In this document: positions 9,011-17,298 of the stretch, piece by piece
How positions within the stretch are numbered: position 1 is the first letter of the stretch
Layout: each line of letters starts with the position of its first letter
Assembly (NCBI RefSeq): GCF_000564855.1
Contig: NZ_AYXG01000004.1
Coordinates: 124,001-188,000, forward strand
Origin: Actinokineospora spheciospongiae
Lineage (GTDB): Bacteria; Actinomycetota; Actinomycetes; Mycobacteriales; Pseudonocardiaceae
DNA: 64,000 nucleotides
Reading direction: 5' to 3'
Notes under the pieces: generated by a model
Databases searched by the model: none
What the model saw: the letters and a program-made list of their open reading frames with translations, nothing else
Told to the model about the DNA's origin: nothing
Translations under genes and position numbers: made by a program

Positions 9011-9250
9011 ATGACCACCCCAGACGCCGCGACGTTGGCCGCACGCATCGACGACGCCGCCGAGATCGGTGCCTTCAACGGGTGGAACGACGCCGAGTTG
9101 ATGACGCGATACGGCGCATCGTTCCCGGTGCCGACCGACCCGCCGACCCTGCCGCTGCGCTACCACGCGCACCCCGAAGTCGCCGCCGCGTACACCGCCG
9201 CCTACCGCGAACAGTTCGCCGAGTTCCTCGACGACCGCGCCAAGTACTAG
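9011..9250 (+). CDS. hypothetical protein, 79 residues
   Basis: I do not recognise this protein. It is preceded by ACGGAGGACCCACG, a strong ribosome-binding site. It is an acidic protein with predicted helices at both ends (AATLAARIDDAAEIGAFNGW and AAAYTAAYREQFAEFLDD) and a central Pro-rich turn. No Cys, membrane segment or known motif is visible. It sits 60 bases upstream of the AAA ATPase and is probably in its operon. Confidence 0.6.
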   Translation: MTTPDAATLAARIDDAAEIGAFNGWNDAELMTRYGASFPVPTDPPTLPLRYHAHPEVAAAYTAAYREQFAEFLDDRAKY

Positions 9251-9313
9251 CAACCACCCACCCCGCCCCGGCACACGCCCACCCACGCCCGAACGCAACG
9301 AGAGGACACCGTC

Positions 9314-10576
9314 ATGACCACGCCCGCCGCCACGCCCACCCCGGCATCCGCCACCACCCCCGCCACCCCGGCGCCCGCCGCCACGCCCGCCTCGGCGGGT
9401 GGGTCGGAGGCGCGGTTGCGCAGTGGTGAACTGCGCGCGATGGTCGCCAAAGTCCTCGCCGACGCCGGTGCCGACCTGACCCCGCGCACCATCGCGCACA
9501 CCCTGAACCGGTCCTCGGGGGCGGTGGGCAACGCGTGCAAGGTGTTGGCTGATCGGGGTGAGGCGGAGGTCGCCTCGTCCGCGCCGTTGGCCTATCGGGC
9601 GACCGCGACCACGGCGGCGGTCGCGGCGTCCACGATCACCCCCGCCCCACCGCGCACGCCCCGCCCGAAGACACCGAAACCGACCACCAGCGCACCGACC
9701 GCCGCGCCCACGGCCGCCCCCGCCAGGTCCGGGGTGGGTGGGTCCGCCACCGGGGCGGTGGGCGTGGTGACGGGTCCGGTGAAACGTCCGAACGGGATGG
9801 ACTACCACCCCCGGTTGCTGTCCGGGATGCCGGATGTGACCGCGTTGCGGCGGTTGCGTGACGCGGGGGTCGCCGCCCTGTTGTACGGGCCTCCGGGGAC
9901 GGGGAAGACGTCGGTGGTGGAGGCGGCCTTTCCGGATTGCATCACCGTGCAGGGTGACGGGGACACCGTGGTCGCCGACTTCGTGGGCGACTACACCAAG
10001 ACCCCGGACGGGGAGTTCGTGTTCGTGCACGGTCCGCTGATCCGCGCCATGCGTGAGGGGGTGGCGTTGTTCATCGACGACGCGACCCTGATCCCGCCGA
10101 CCGTGCTCGCCGTGGTCTACCCGGCGATGGACGGGCGCCGCCAGATCGTGATCAAGGCCGCCGGGGGTGAGGTCGTCGACGCCGCGCCGGGGTTCTACGT
10201 GATCGCCGGGCACAACCCCGGCGTGCACGGGGCGGTGCTCACCGACGCCCTGTCGTCCCGGTTTTCCGTGCAGGTGCGGGTGTCCAGCGACTATGCCCTC
10301 GCCGACCAGTTGGGGGTCGACAAGAAGGCGGTGCGCGTGGCGCGCAACCTCGCCACCCGGCAGGACAAGGGCGAGATCGGGTGGGCACCGCAACTGCGCG
10401 AGTTGTTGGCGTTCAAGAAGATCGCCGCCGTGTTGGGTATCGACGCCGCTGTCGGGAATCTGGTGGGCATCGCCCCGGAAGAGGACCGCGCCACCGTCGC
10501 CGCCGTGGTGCGCGACGCGTTCGGGCGCACCGTTGCCCCACTGGCCCTCGGTGCCCGCATCACCGCCAAACCCTGA
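9314..10576 (+). CDS. AAA ATPase, MoxR/CobS-like, with N-terminal helix-turn-helix-like domain
   Basis: This is a 420-residue protein with AGAGGAC before the ATG. Residues 35-95 look like a winged helix (LRAMVAKVLADAGADLTPRT, then HTLNRSSGAVGNACKVLADR). A Pro/Thr-rich linker (100-150) leads to an AAA domain with Walker A GPPGTGKT at 192-199, Walker B ALFIDDA at 251-257 and a sensor-1-like AGHNPG near 299-304. MoxR/CobS-type ATPases remodel protein partners and usually pair with a von Willebrand A protein. Here the next gene encodes one, 50 bases downstream. The fused DNA-binding-like domain is unusual for the family. Substrate unknown. Confidence 0.85.
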   Translation: MTTPAATPTPASATTPATPAPAATPASAGGSEARLRSGELRAMVAKVLADAGADLTPRTIAHTLNRSSGAVGNACKVLADRGEAEVASSAPLAYRATATTAAVAASTITPAPPRTPRPKTPKPTTSAPTAAPTAAPARSGVGGSATGAVGVVTGPVKRPNGMDYHPRLLSGMPDVTALRRLRDAGVAALLYGPPGTGKTSVVEAAFPDCITVQGDGDTVVADFVGDYTKTPDGEFVFVHGPLIRAMREGVALFIDDATLIPPTVLAVVYPAMDGRRQIVIKAAGGEVVDAAPGFYVIAGHNPGVHGAVLTDALSSRFSVQVRVSSDYALADQLGVDKKAVRVARNLATRQDKGEIGWAPQLRELLAFKKIAAVLGIDAAVGNLVGIAPEEDRATVAAVVRDAFGRTVAPLALGARITAKP

Positions 10577-10628
10577 TCACTCAACCCGCCCGACCACCAA
10601 CCGCGACCGTTGCGAAAGGACCGAAACC

Positions 10629-12377
10629 GTGAGCACCCACTTCACCGCCGACCCGTCCGCCACCGGTGCCGCCGTGTTCCCCACCCGCCCGGAATGGTTG
10701 ACCCTGTCCGCCGCCTTCGCCGAGGAGGTCCCGGTCATCGCCGACCGCGACGACCTGTTGGTCAGCGTCGCCCCCGGCGCGGGCGGGGGCGCCCCGGCGT
10801 GTTTCTACCCCGCCCGCGCGCTGATCGAGGTCGACGGGAACCACCTCGGGGTGGACCCCGCCACCGTGGACCCGGCGAACCTGTCCGACCGCCCCCGCTA
10901 CGCCCCGGCGTGGGGTGCCCTGACCCACGAGTGCGGACACGCCAAACACACCGCCTGGGAACCCCCACCCGACGCCCCGCCCGGCGTGGTCGCCGCCGCC
11001 ATGCTGTTGGAAGAGCCGCGCATGGAAGCCGCGCAAGTCCGCCGCCGCCCGGATGACCGGCACTGGTTGCGGGCGTGCGTGAAGGGCATCGTCGCCGCCG
11101 ACCTGCACCTGTTCGCCGACCCCGCCACCGCCCCGCAGATGACCCCCGCGCACGCCGCGCACACCGCCGCCCTGCTGCTGGGGCGCGCGGACGGCGGGGT
11201 ACTCACCCACACCGAGGTCGCCCCCCTCGCCCGTGTCATCGAAGGCGTCCTCGGAGCCGAGGTGTTGGGCACGTTGCGGGCGGTGTGGCGCACGGCGTTG
11301 CGCACCGCCGACGACGACGGCGACACCATGCTCGACCTCGGACGGCAGTGGTGCGACATCCTCGGCACCGACCCGGACACCGACCCCGACACCCCCACCG
11401 GTCCTGACGCGGCACCCGACCCGTCCGGCGCTCCCGACCCGTCGCCGTTGGCGGACGCGGTCGCCGCCGTGCTGAACGGGGTGGCGGCGTCGGTGTCGCG
11501 GGAGAAGGCACCCGAGGACCCCGCCGCCGTCGCCGCCGCCGACAAGGCGGACGCCGACGCCGCCGACAAGGAGGCGCGGACGGCGGCACGCGACGTGTTC
11601 GCCGCCGGTGGTCCCCGGACCGGTCTCACCCGCACGGCGGGCACCCGCCCACCCACACCGCAGGAGCGCACCGCCGGGCGGGTGTTGGCGCGGGCGTTGG
11701 ACACCGCCGGGGTGAGGGAACGGGTCGCGGTGCGTTCCGCCTCGGAGGTCCCGCCGGGGCGGTTGCGGATGCGCGGGGTGCGTGCCGCCGAAGCCCAACG
11801 TGCCGCCGGGGCGGTGGTGACCGCGCAACCATTCACCCGCACCACCCGCACCCCGGTCACCGCCCCGCCGTTGCGGGTCGGGGTGGCGTGCGACGTGTCC
11901 GGGTCGATGCGGTGGGCGTGCGAGCACGTGGCCTCGGCGGCGTGGATCCTGGCCGACGCCGCCCGCCACACCAGGGTGCCCACCGAGACCGCGAGCGTGA
12001 TCTTCGGGCACCACGTGCGCCCACTGACCCACCCCGGCAAGCCACCCGCCGAGGTCACCGAGTTCGACTCCAACGACAACTACGAGGACATCCCCACCGC
12101 CCTCGACGCCCTCGACGGCGCCCTCGGACTGTCCCGCCCCGGCGCGGCACGGCTGCTGGTCATCGTGTCCGACGGCGGCTATCGCCACCAGCCCCGCCTC
12201 GACGGGCAGCGCAAACTCGACCGGTTGCGCGCCTGCGGGTGCGCGGTGCTGTGGCTGAGCACCAGCGCGTACGACACCCCGCTCGCCGGAGCGACCGTGC
12301 ACATGTTGGCCGACCCCACCACCACCGCCCGCGCCATCGGGCACGCCGCCACCGCCGCCCTGCGCGCTACCCGCTGA
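10629..12377 (+). CDS. von Willebrand A domain protein with HExxH metallopeptidase motif
   Basis: This is a 582-residue protein, GTG start with GAAAGGA upstream. Residues 95-140 contain THECGHAKH (H100, E101, H104) followed by LLEEPRMEA, a plausible gluzincin-type zinc site with a downstream Glu as third ligand. A variable middle region, partly Asp/Pro-rich (about 255-275) and Ala/Asp-rich (290-325), leads to a C-terminal VWA domain with MIDAS DVSGS near 422-426 and VIVSDGG near 515. This layout recalls COG3864-like proteins (putative metallopeptidase plus VWA-like domain) that accompany MoxR ATPases. Here it follows such an ATPase directly. The two probably form one chaperone or protease complex; the target is unknown. 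Confidence 0.85.
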   Translation: MSTHFTADPSATGAAVFPTRPEWLTLSAAFAEEVPVIADRDDLLVSVAPGAGGGAPACFYPARALIEVDGNHLGVDPATVDPANLSDRPRYAPAWGALTHECGHAKHTAWEPPPDAPPGVVAAAMLLEEPRMEAAQVRRRPDDRHWLRACVKGIVAADLHLFADPATAPQMTPAHAAHTAALLLGRADGGVLTHTEVAPLARVIEGVLGAEVLGTLRAVWRTALRTADDDGDTMLDLGRQWCDILGTDPDTDPDTPTGPDAAPDPSGAPDPSPLADAVAAVLNGVAASVSREKAPEDPAAVAAADKADADAADKEARTAARDVFAAGGPRTGLTRTAGTRPPTPQERTAGRVLARALDTAGVRERVAVRSASEVPPGRLRMRGVRAAEAQRAAGAVVTAQPFTRTTRTPVTAPPLRVGVACDVSGSMRWACEHVASAAWILADAARHTRVPTETASVIFGHHVRPLTHPGKPPAEVTEFDSNDNYEDIPTALDALDGALGLSRPGAARLLVIVSDGGYRHQPRLDGQRKLDRLRACGCAVLWLSTSAYDTPLAGATVHMLADPTTTARAIGHAATAALRATR

Positions 12378-12481
12378 CCACCCCGGTCCGGGGGCGGACC
12401 CACCCCGCCCCCGGACCCCATCACCGGACAACCGCCACACCGCACAGCACCCGACCGAACGCGCAACCCGAGAAGGTCACG

Positions 12482-12736
12482 ATGACCGACACCGCCGCCA
12501 TGACCGTGGGCGACCTGATCGCCGCCCTGAGCGTCCACGACCCCGCCGCCCCCGTCCGCTTCGCCACCCAACCCGGGCACCCGATGGAACACGTTCTCGA
12601 CCGGGTCGTGTGCACCCCCGACGACGCCGAGAGCGACGGCACTACACCCACCGACCCGCCCGTGGTGTGGATCGGGGTGGGCGAGCAGATCGGGTACCTG
12701 CCCGCATCCGCCGCCGACGCCCTCCGGTGGTCGTGA
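12482..12736 (+). CDS. hypothetical protein, 84 residues
   Basis: I do not recognise this protein. It begins at ATG 12482 with GAGAAGG 6 bases upstream. The N-terminus (MTVGDLIAALSVHDPAAPVR) has the look of small actinobacterial and phage proteins in which 'TVGELIAAL...DPDAPVR' precedes a beta-rich region. The remainder (VVWIGVGEQIGYLPASAADA) is consistent with a compact alpha/beta fold. It lies 100 bases after the VWA protein gene on the same strand. Confidence 0.6.
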   Translation: MTDTAAMTVGDLIAALSVHDPAAPVRFATQPGHPMEHVLDRVVCTPDDAESDGTTPTDPPVVWIGVGEQIGYLPASAADALRWS

Positions 12737-12803
12737 CGACCACACTCACGACGTTTCGCGCAACTGTGCCCGCATCGCGCACACAGATCCCAGGAGAGCA
12801 CCG

Positions 12804-13148
12804 ATGACATCCCAGGACACACCCGACATCGAGATCGATGTCCGCCGGTTCACCGTGGACGACTGCGAGGTCACCGTGGTCGTAGCCGATCCCCTCGACG
12901 CCCAACAAACCCTCTACGGCACCGTCACCCGGCACGGCGTGCTCGTCGGCAGCTACTACTGCGCCGACCGCATCCGACAGCGCGAGTGGCGCGTCGTCCC
13001 CGCCAACACCCACGACCTCACCGTCGACGGCCGCCCCGTGCACCCGGTCGACGAAGCAGCCGCCGTGCTCGTACTGACCAACGTCCTCACTGCACCCGCG
13101 CACGAAATCGACCAGCGCCTGCGCGAGGTGACCCGCCCCGCGCAATGA
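12804..13148 (+). CDS. hypothetical protein, 114 residues
   Basis: I do not recognise this protein. CAGGAG precedes the ATG by 7 bases. It is an acidic protein with several beta-strand-like segments (IEIDVRRFTVDDCEVTVVVA, LYGTVTRHGVLVGSYYCADR) and a C-terminal helix. Two separated Cys are present. It has no signal peptide or membrane segment. It is one of the series of small genes downstream of the ATPase/VWA pair. Confidence 0.6.
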   Translation: MTSQDTPDIEIDVRRFTVDDCEVTVVVADPLDAQQTLYGTVTRHGVLVGSYYCADRIRQREWRVVPANTHDLTVDGRPVHPVDEAAAVLVLTNVLTAPAHEIDQRLREVTRPAQ

Positions 13149-13279
13149 CCGCACCCGCGGTCAAGGCCGCCCTCACGCGACCTCGACCGCCGAACCCGCC
13201 CGTACGGGAACGGGGCCGCGCTCTCTACCTCCGACACCCTCGCCATCACCCTCGTTGACGACCTCCAGTGGAGGACATC

Positions 13280-14119
13280 ATGACCACCGACGCCCACGAC
13301 ACCACACCGACCGACCACCTTCGCCGAATCCTGCCGCCCGCGACGGTGCTGCTCGCCCCGGCGCCGCCGCACACCGTGCCCTTGCGCGCACCCGCCGGGG
13401 TGTGGGGGCTGGTCGTGGTGGCGGTGCGGATGACCCCCGCCGCCGGCGCCCCGGTGCGGTTCGCCGGGGACGACCCCACCCCTGACCCCGCGCACACCGA
13501 CACCACCGACCTGATGGCGGGAGTCTGGTTGCTGGCGCCCCCACCGGCGGACCTGCACACCGGGGACGTGGTGGTGCGCCTGCACCCGCTCGCCGACGCC
13601 GACCCCGACCTGGTTGACGTCGAGGTCCTCGCCGCCACGAAAGGCCAGTGGCAGCCCCTGCGCACATGGCACGGCGTGGACGCGCGTTGGCCGCACCACA
13701 TCGCGGAGTCGGTGGCGTTGCACATGACCTACCTCGCCGAGTGCGCCCTCAGCGACGCCCAGTGGGCGATCGTGGCCAGGCCCATGGCCTCGGCCATGCC
13801 CGGCTGGCAGGAGTTCGGGCTCGAACCCGCCGAAACCCCCGGCGTCGCCCCCGACCGCCCCGCCCACGACGCCCTCGCCGCCCTGATCACCGCCGGCCTG
13901 ATCGGCGAGAACGAGCGACTCGAACTCAACCATCACAAAGCCATCGTGGGCGCGGGCGGCGGGGTGTACCTCAAGCGCACAAACCCCTTCGACGTCGGCA
14001 CCCTCACCTACCTGGCCGCCGAGTTGTGCGGGTGCGCGGTCAACGGCTGGCACCTGTGGCGCCGCGCCGACGACCACCGCCTCCTGGCCGACCTGCGCAC
14101 CGAACTCGCCACCCACTGA
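13280..14119 (+). CDS. hypothetical protein, 279 residues
   Basis: I do not recognise this protein. ATG 13280 has GGAGG five bases upstream and is preferred over the GTG at 13268. The first 110 residues are beta-rich (VLLAPAPPHTVPLRAPAGVW, LVVVAVRMTP, VVVRLHPLADADPDLVDVEV). The middle contains MTYLAECALSDAQWAIVARP, and the C-terminal third a helical region ending WHLWRRADDHRLLADLRTEL. It has no evident catalytic motif, signal or membrane segment. It is the largest uncharacterised gene in the block and probably belongs to the same transcription unit. Confidence 0.65.
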   Translation: MTTDAHDTTPTDHLRRILPPATVLLAPAPPHTVPLRAPAGVWGLVVVAVRMTPAAGAPVRFAGDDPTPDPAHTDTTDLMAGVWLLAPPPADLHTGDVVVRLHPLADADPDLVDVEVLAATKGQWQPLRTWHGVDARWPHHIAESVALHMTYLAECALSDAQWAIVARPMASAMPGWQEFGLEPAETPGVAPDRPAHDALAALITAGLIGENERLELNHHKAIVGAGGGVYLKRTNPFDVGTLTYLAAELCGCAVNGWHLWRRADDHRLLADLRTELATH

Positions 14120-14192
14120 CCCACACCACCACCACCCCGCCGGGGGCGATACGCCCCGGCGGGCACCCCGACACCACAGAAAGGACTCCGCC

Positions 14193-14819
14193 GTGACCAC
14201 AGGGATCGTCGAACGCACCTGCACCGCCGAAGCCCACAGCGACGGCTACGGGTTCACCCGCTGCGTCGACATCGGTGGGCGCGTCGTGCGCGCCACGCTC
14301 ACCCGTGATGTCCACGAAGGTCGCAGCCGCGCCCAGGTCGAGGTGCTCGACGACGACAGGACGTGGACGCACCTCGCCGAGGAACCCACCAGCGCGTGGT
14401 GGGCGCACACCCCGCCCCCGCGACTCGGGCTCGATGACGCCGTCGCCGTACTCACCCCGGTCACCGACCGGCTACTCGCACGCGCCGCCGACATCCTCGC
14501 CCCGCCCACGACCGCGCCCGTCCCGCCGACTGTGTCCGCCTCGCCCCTGTCCGTGTCCGCCCTGCCACCACGCCTGCGTGAGGCGGTGAGCGCGTTGCTG
14601 CTCATCACCTACGGGTCCGACGCCGAAGGCAGCATCGGACCCGAAGACATCGCCCAAGACCAGGCCTGCAGCCGCCCGTTGCACGTCATCGAGTTTCCCG
14701 ACGGGAGCGTCGTCTTCACCAAAGCCCACCGCCCCACCTGCCCGTTCATCACCAGCGCCGAGGACTGCGACAAGCACCAGTGCTCACCGCACCACCGCCC
14801 CCCACACCGGACCCGCTGA
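14193..14819 (+). CDS. hypothetical protein, upstream member of a tandem paralogous pair
   Basis: This is a 208-residue protein, GTG start with AAAGGA upstream. It is clearly related to the next gene: both have an N-terminal beta-rich part (FTRCVDIGGRVVRATLTRDV here), a central TPVTDRLLARAADILA segment, and near the C-terminus the shared FPDGSVVFTKAHRPTCPFIT followed by a Cys/His-rich tail (DCDKHQCSPHH). Those Cys and His residues could bind zinc. A Pro/Ser-rich linker of about 20 residues separates the halves. The family is not one I recognise. It may be an adaptor or inhibitor within the ATPase/VWA block, but that is speculation. Confidence 0.65.
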   Translation: MTTGIVERTCTAEAHSDGYGFTRCVDIGGRVVRATLTRDVHEGRSRAQVEVLDDDRTWTHLAEEPTSAWWAHTPPPRLGLDDAVAVLTPVTDRLLARAADILAPPTTAPVPPTVSASPLSVSALPPRLREAVSALLLITYGSDAEGSIGPEDIAQDQACSRPLHVIEFPDGSVVFTKAHRPTCPFITSAEDCDKHQCSPHHRPPHRTR

Positions 14820-14901
14820 CCCCGCCACCCCCCACCCCGCCGCCGCGACACCACCCGACACAGCACCCACAACCCGTAGGAGACCGGCGATTACCGCGAA
14901 C

Positions 14902-15495
14902 ATGACCGACCGCGACGAGACCACAGCCACCACCACAGACCGCTACCACTACACCCGCGTCGTCGACATCGACGGACGCACCGTGCGGGCCCGCGTCGAC
15001 CGCGACCGCTACATCAACCGCAGCCTCGCCGTCGCCGAGGTCCTCAACGAACACCTGACCTGGACCACCCTCGCCGCCGAAGCCCCCAGCACCTGGTGGC
15101 ACGACACCCCGAACGCCACCAGCCGAGTAGCCGCCGCTGACCCCGCCAGGTTCCTGCGACCCGTGACCGACCCGCTCCTGCGCCGCGCCGCCACGATCCT
15201 CGCCTCACCACCGACCACCACGACGATCTCCCCGCACCTGCACGGCGCGATCGCCGCCCTGTTGGCCACCTCCCACGGCTACAACGCCGAATACCACATC
15301 GACCCCGACGACATCACCTGGGCACACACCCACGGCGGCGCGCTGCACATCATCGAACACCCCGACGGCAGCGTCGTCTTCACCAAAGCCCACCGCCCCA
15401 ACTGCCCATTCATCACCAGCGCGGGCAGCAGCGACTGCGACGAGGACTGCTACTTCCCCCACCCCGCCGACCACCACCACGACCTCGACGATTGA
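14902..15495 (+). CDS. hypothetical protein, downstream member of a tandem paralogous pair
   Basis: This is a 197-residue paralogue of the preceding protein. Shared features are YTRVVDIDGRTVRARVDRD, RPVTDPLLRRAATILA and HPDGSVVFTKAHRPNCPFIT, then a Cys-rich acidic and His-rich end (DCDEDCYFPHPADHHHDLDD). The first ATG is at 14902, but the only good AGGAG (14878-14882) sits 7 bases before an in-frame ATT at 14890, so a non-standard start four residues upstream is possible. The gene pair has probably arisen by duplication, with the N-terminal half more diverged than the C-terminal motif. Confidence 0.65.
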   Translation: MTDRDETTATTTDRYHYTRVVDIDGRTVRARVDRDRYINRSLAVAEVLNEHLTWTTLAAEAPSTWWHDTPNATSRVAAADPARFLRPVTDPLLRRAATILASPPTTTTISPHLHGAIAALLATSHGYNAEYHIDPDDITWAHTHGGALHIIEHPDGSVVFTKAHRPNCPFITSAGSSDCDEDCYFPHPADHHHDLDD

Positions 15496-15583
15496 CCCGC
15501 ACCGATCGGCACGCCGCCACGGCTGCCGGCAGGGGAGAACTCTGCACGACGCGCACAGCCATCGACGAGAGACCCGACAGCCA

Positions 15584-15778
15584 TCAGCGATCGATGTCAC
15601 GGCGCCACAAGATGTTTTCGCGGCGGCGGACCAAACGGCGCCGGAGCCGCCCCTCACCCTTGCCGTTGTGGGCACGGCCACGCTTGAAACCATAGGCACG
15701 GTAATGGCCGTCGTCGAAGTGGTCACCATCCACCTTCAACACACCACGATGACGACGGCACGCACTCATCCCCGGCAT
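15584..15778 (-). CDS. small basic protein, opposite strand
   Basis: This is a 64-residue protein not on the strand of its neighbours. The ATG (complement of 15776-15778) has AAAGAGGA 6 bases upstream. It is highly basic, with the sequence KVDGDHFDDGHYRAYGFKRG followed by a long Arg/Lys-rich tail (RRRLVRRRENILWRRDIDR). The size, charge and His/Asp content would fit a small nucleic-acid-binding protein or toxin, but I recognise no family. The local DNA is less GC-rich than the neighbours. Moderate certainty that it is a real gene. Confidence 0.45.
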   Translation of the reverse strand: MPGMSACRRHRGVLKVDGDHFDDGHYRAYGFKRGRAHNGKGEGRLRRRLVRRRENILWRRDIDR

Positions 15779-16172
15779 GAGTTTCCTCTTTCGACAGCTC
15801 GATTCCTCGGCCTTCACCGTTCCGACACACACCGCGCTGTGGGTGCCGTTCGGGAATCACACCACCATCGACGCTCCGTCGGCCGAAGAAGTCAAGCGCC
15901 GCATCGAAAAGTCTGATGTCTGCTGTGGATGCTCACCGGTTCCGGTGTCGCACCGGATCGAACGGGTCCATTCCACAAGGCGTCGCCTGTCGGTATTGAC
16001 ATCCCCGCGCACAGGAAGCATCCATACACATCAGCCGACCGACACAACACCCCGAACCACCCAACATCGCCCCGCCGTCGAGGTGTCATACCCCGCCCCG
16101 CGCCCGATCCCCTCGACATGACCGCCGAGCCGTCACAACCACCCCCCAACTCACGGAAAAGGAAAGAGCACC
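15779..16172. other. intergenic region, no supported gene
   Basis: About 390 bases between the divergent small basic gene and the Cys-rich 96-residue gene. It should hold both promoters. Open frames here have no convincing ribosome-binding sites. I see no strong inverted repeat. Confidence 0.4.
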
Positions 16173-16463
16173 ATGTCCGACCCACACGCATCCCGGTCGT
16201 GGTGCCCGGACTGCGCGGTCCCGGTCGGCCGCCCGCACATCGACCGCTGCGACGTGGCGAGATGCCTGCGCACCGGGCTGCAACGCCTGGACTGCGAGGC
16301 CGCCCACGACTGCGGGACCGACACCTGGACCGGCCGCTGGCCAGGTGAGGCCGACTGCGAACGCCTGGGCTGGATGATCGGACCCGACTTTCCCGATCTC
16401 AATCGGCTCTACACCCAGGCAACCTGGAACCCCACCACACACCACTGGGACGCCCACGCCTGA
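16173..16463 (+). CDS. hypothetical Cys-rich protein, 96 residues
   Basis: The ATG is preceded by AAAGGAAAGAGCACC. The N-terminal third has WCPDC, then HIDRCDVARC and a further LDCEAAHDCG, an arrangement that could bind one or two zinc ions. The rest contains Trp-rich turns (WTGRWPGEADCERLGWMIGP) and ends NPTTHHWDAHA. Short proteins of this general shape are common near actinobacterial mobile or phage-like genes, but I cannot name a function. A strong hairpin lies 36 bases past the stop, so it probably ends a transcript. Confidence 0.6.
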   Translation: MSDPHASRSWCPDCAVPVGRPHIDRCDVARCLRTGLQRLDCEAAHDCGTDTWTGRWPGEADCERLGWMIGPDFPDLNRLYTQATWNPTTHHWDAHA

Positions 16464-16498
16464 ACACCCGCCAACCAGGGCAGTACCACGCGCCTTGA

Positions 16499-16529
16499 CC
16501 GCCAGTGACCCCGAAGGGGTCGCTGGCGG
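16499..16529 (+). terminator. hairpin terminator after the Cys-rich protein gene
   Basis: A 14-bp stem (CCGCCAGTGACCCC against GGGGTCGCTGGCGG, one G-T wobble) with a GAA loop. There is no T-run, as is common for GC-rich actinomycete terminators. Confidence 0.65.
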
Positions 16530-16900
16530 CCCTCCACCGGCCAATCCCCGCCGACAGGGTGCGCCTCACTCGTTGGACGGAAGTCCCCGGCATGAAGAAC
16601 GCCAAGCCCTGGCCTTGGGGGCAGACTCGACAGCGTGAGCACCGACGCCGACTCCACCGCGCTGCTGCCCGACCGGGACGACCTGTCGTTGCGCGTCACA
16701 GCGTGCAACCACCGCAACGCCCGCGACCGCACCGGCCGACACCAACCCCCACACCCACCCGAACAAGCCGGTCACCGCCCGGGATCCCACGGTGTCCGCC
16801 TCCGGCACCACCGAGCCGAACCGCACACCGTCGAGACCCATATGCCCCGCCAGGCCCCCGCCCCTGCCTCGACCGGGCCGCTGACCTCACCGGGGACACC
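16530..16900. other. intergenic region, weak open frame only
   Basis: About 370 bases between the hairpin and the next small gene. An 89-codon frame starting with GTG at 16635 exists, but its product is His/Pro/Arg-rich without a fold-like pattern and it lacks a ribosome-binding site, so I do not call it. Confidence 0.4.
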
Positions 16901-17143
16901 ATGAGCACCACAACCCACGCCGGTGCGATCAGCCGCACCGACCTCGACCAAGCCCTCCGCGAGATCACCCACCTCCTCGACCAAGCCCGCGAAGCGGGCG
17001 GGGACTCCGACCCGGACGGTGAACACCGAGCACTGCGCACCGCCCGCGCCAAACTCGACGACCTCGACCAGCAGCTCGGCGACCGCATGGACAAACTCGC
17101 CGAGGACCACTCCCACCGCCCCAACTTCGGCACCGACGGCTAG
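16901..17143 (+). CDS. hypothetical coiled-coil protein, 80 residues
   Basis: A short acidic protein, predicted almost entirely helical, with heptad-like repeats: ISRTDLDQALREITHLLDQA, then HRALRTARAKLDDLDQQLGD and RMDKLAEDH. It would form a coiled coil, possibly a dimer. The ribosome-binding site is weak (GGGGACACC). It has no signal peptide. It lies at the end of the block of small accessory genes and is followed by a strong hairpin. Function unknown. Confidence 0.5.
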   Translation: MSTTTHAGAISRTDLDQALREITHLLDQAREAGGDSDPDGEHRALRTARAKLDDLDQQLGDRMDKLAEDHSHRPNFGTDG

Positions 17144-17254
17144 CCATCCCACACCACGGAGTCATCACCGGCGCCCAGCGCCCGACGAATCTCCATGCCA
17201 CCCCACACCTGACGGCGACAAACAGCCTGTACCAGGGTGACCGCCGCCTGACGC

Positions 17255-17298
17255 GAAGGTCTCCACCACGCACCTCCGTGCACGTGGTGGAGACCTTC
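17255..17298. terminator. hairpin terminator, 16-bp perfect stem
   Basis: GAAGGTCTCCACCACG at 17255-17270 pairs perfectly with its complement at 17283-17298 around a 12-base loop. It marks the end of the small-gene block at about 17.1 kb. Confidence 0.7.

Noticed and set aside
16635-16904. 89-codon frame with GTG start
   Set aside because: No ribosome-binding site; product is His/Pro/Arg-rich without a fold-like pattern.
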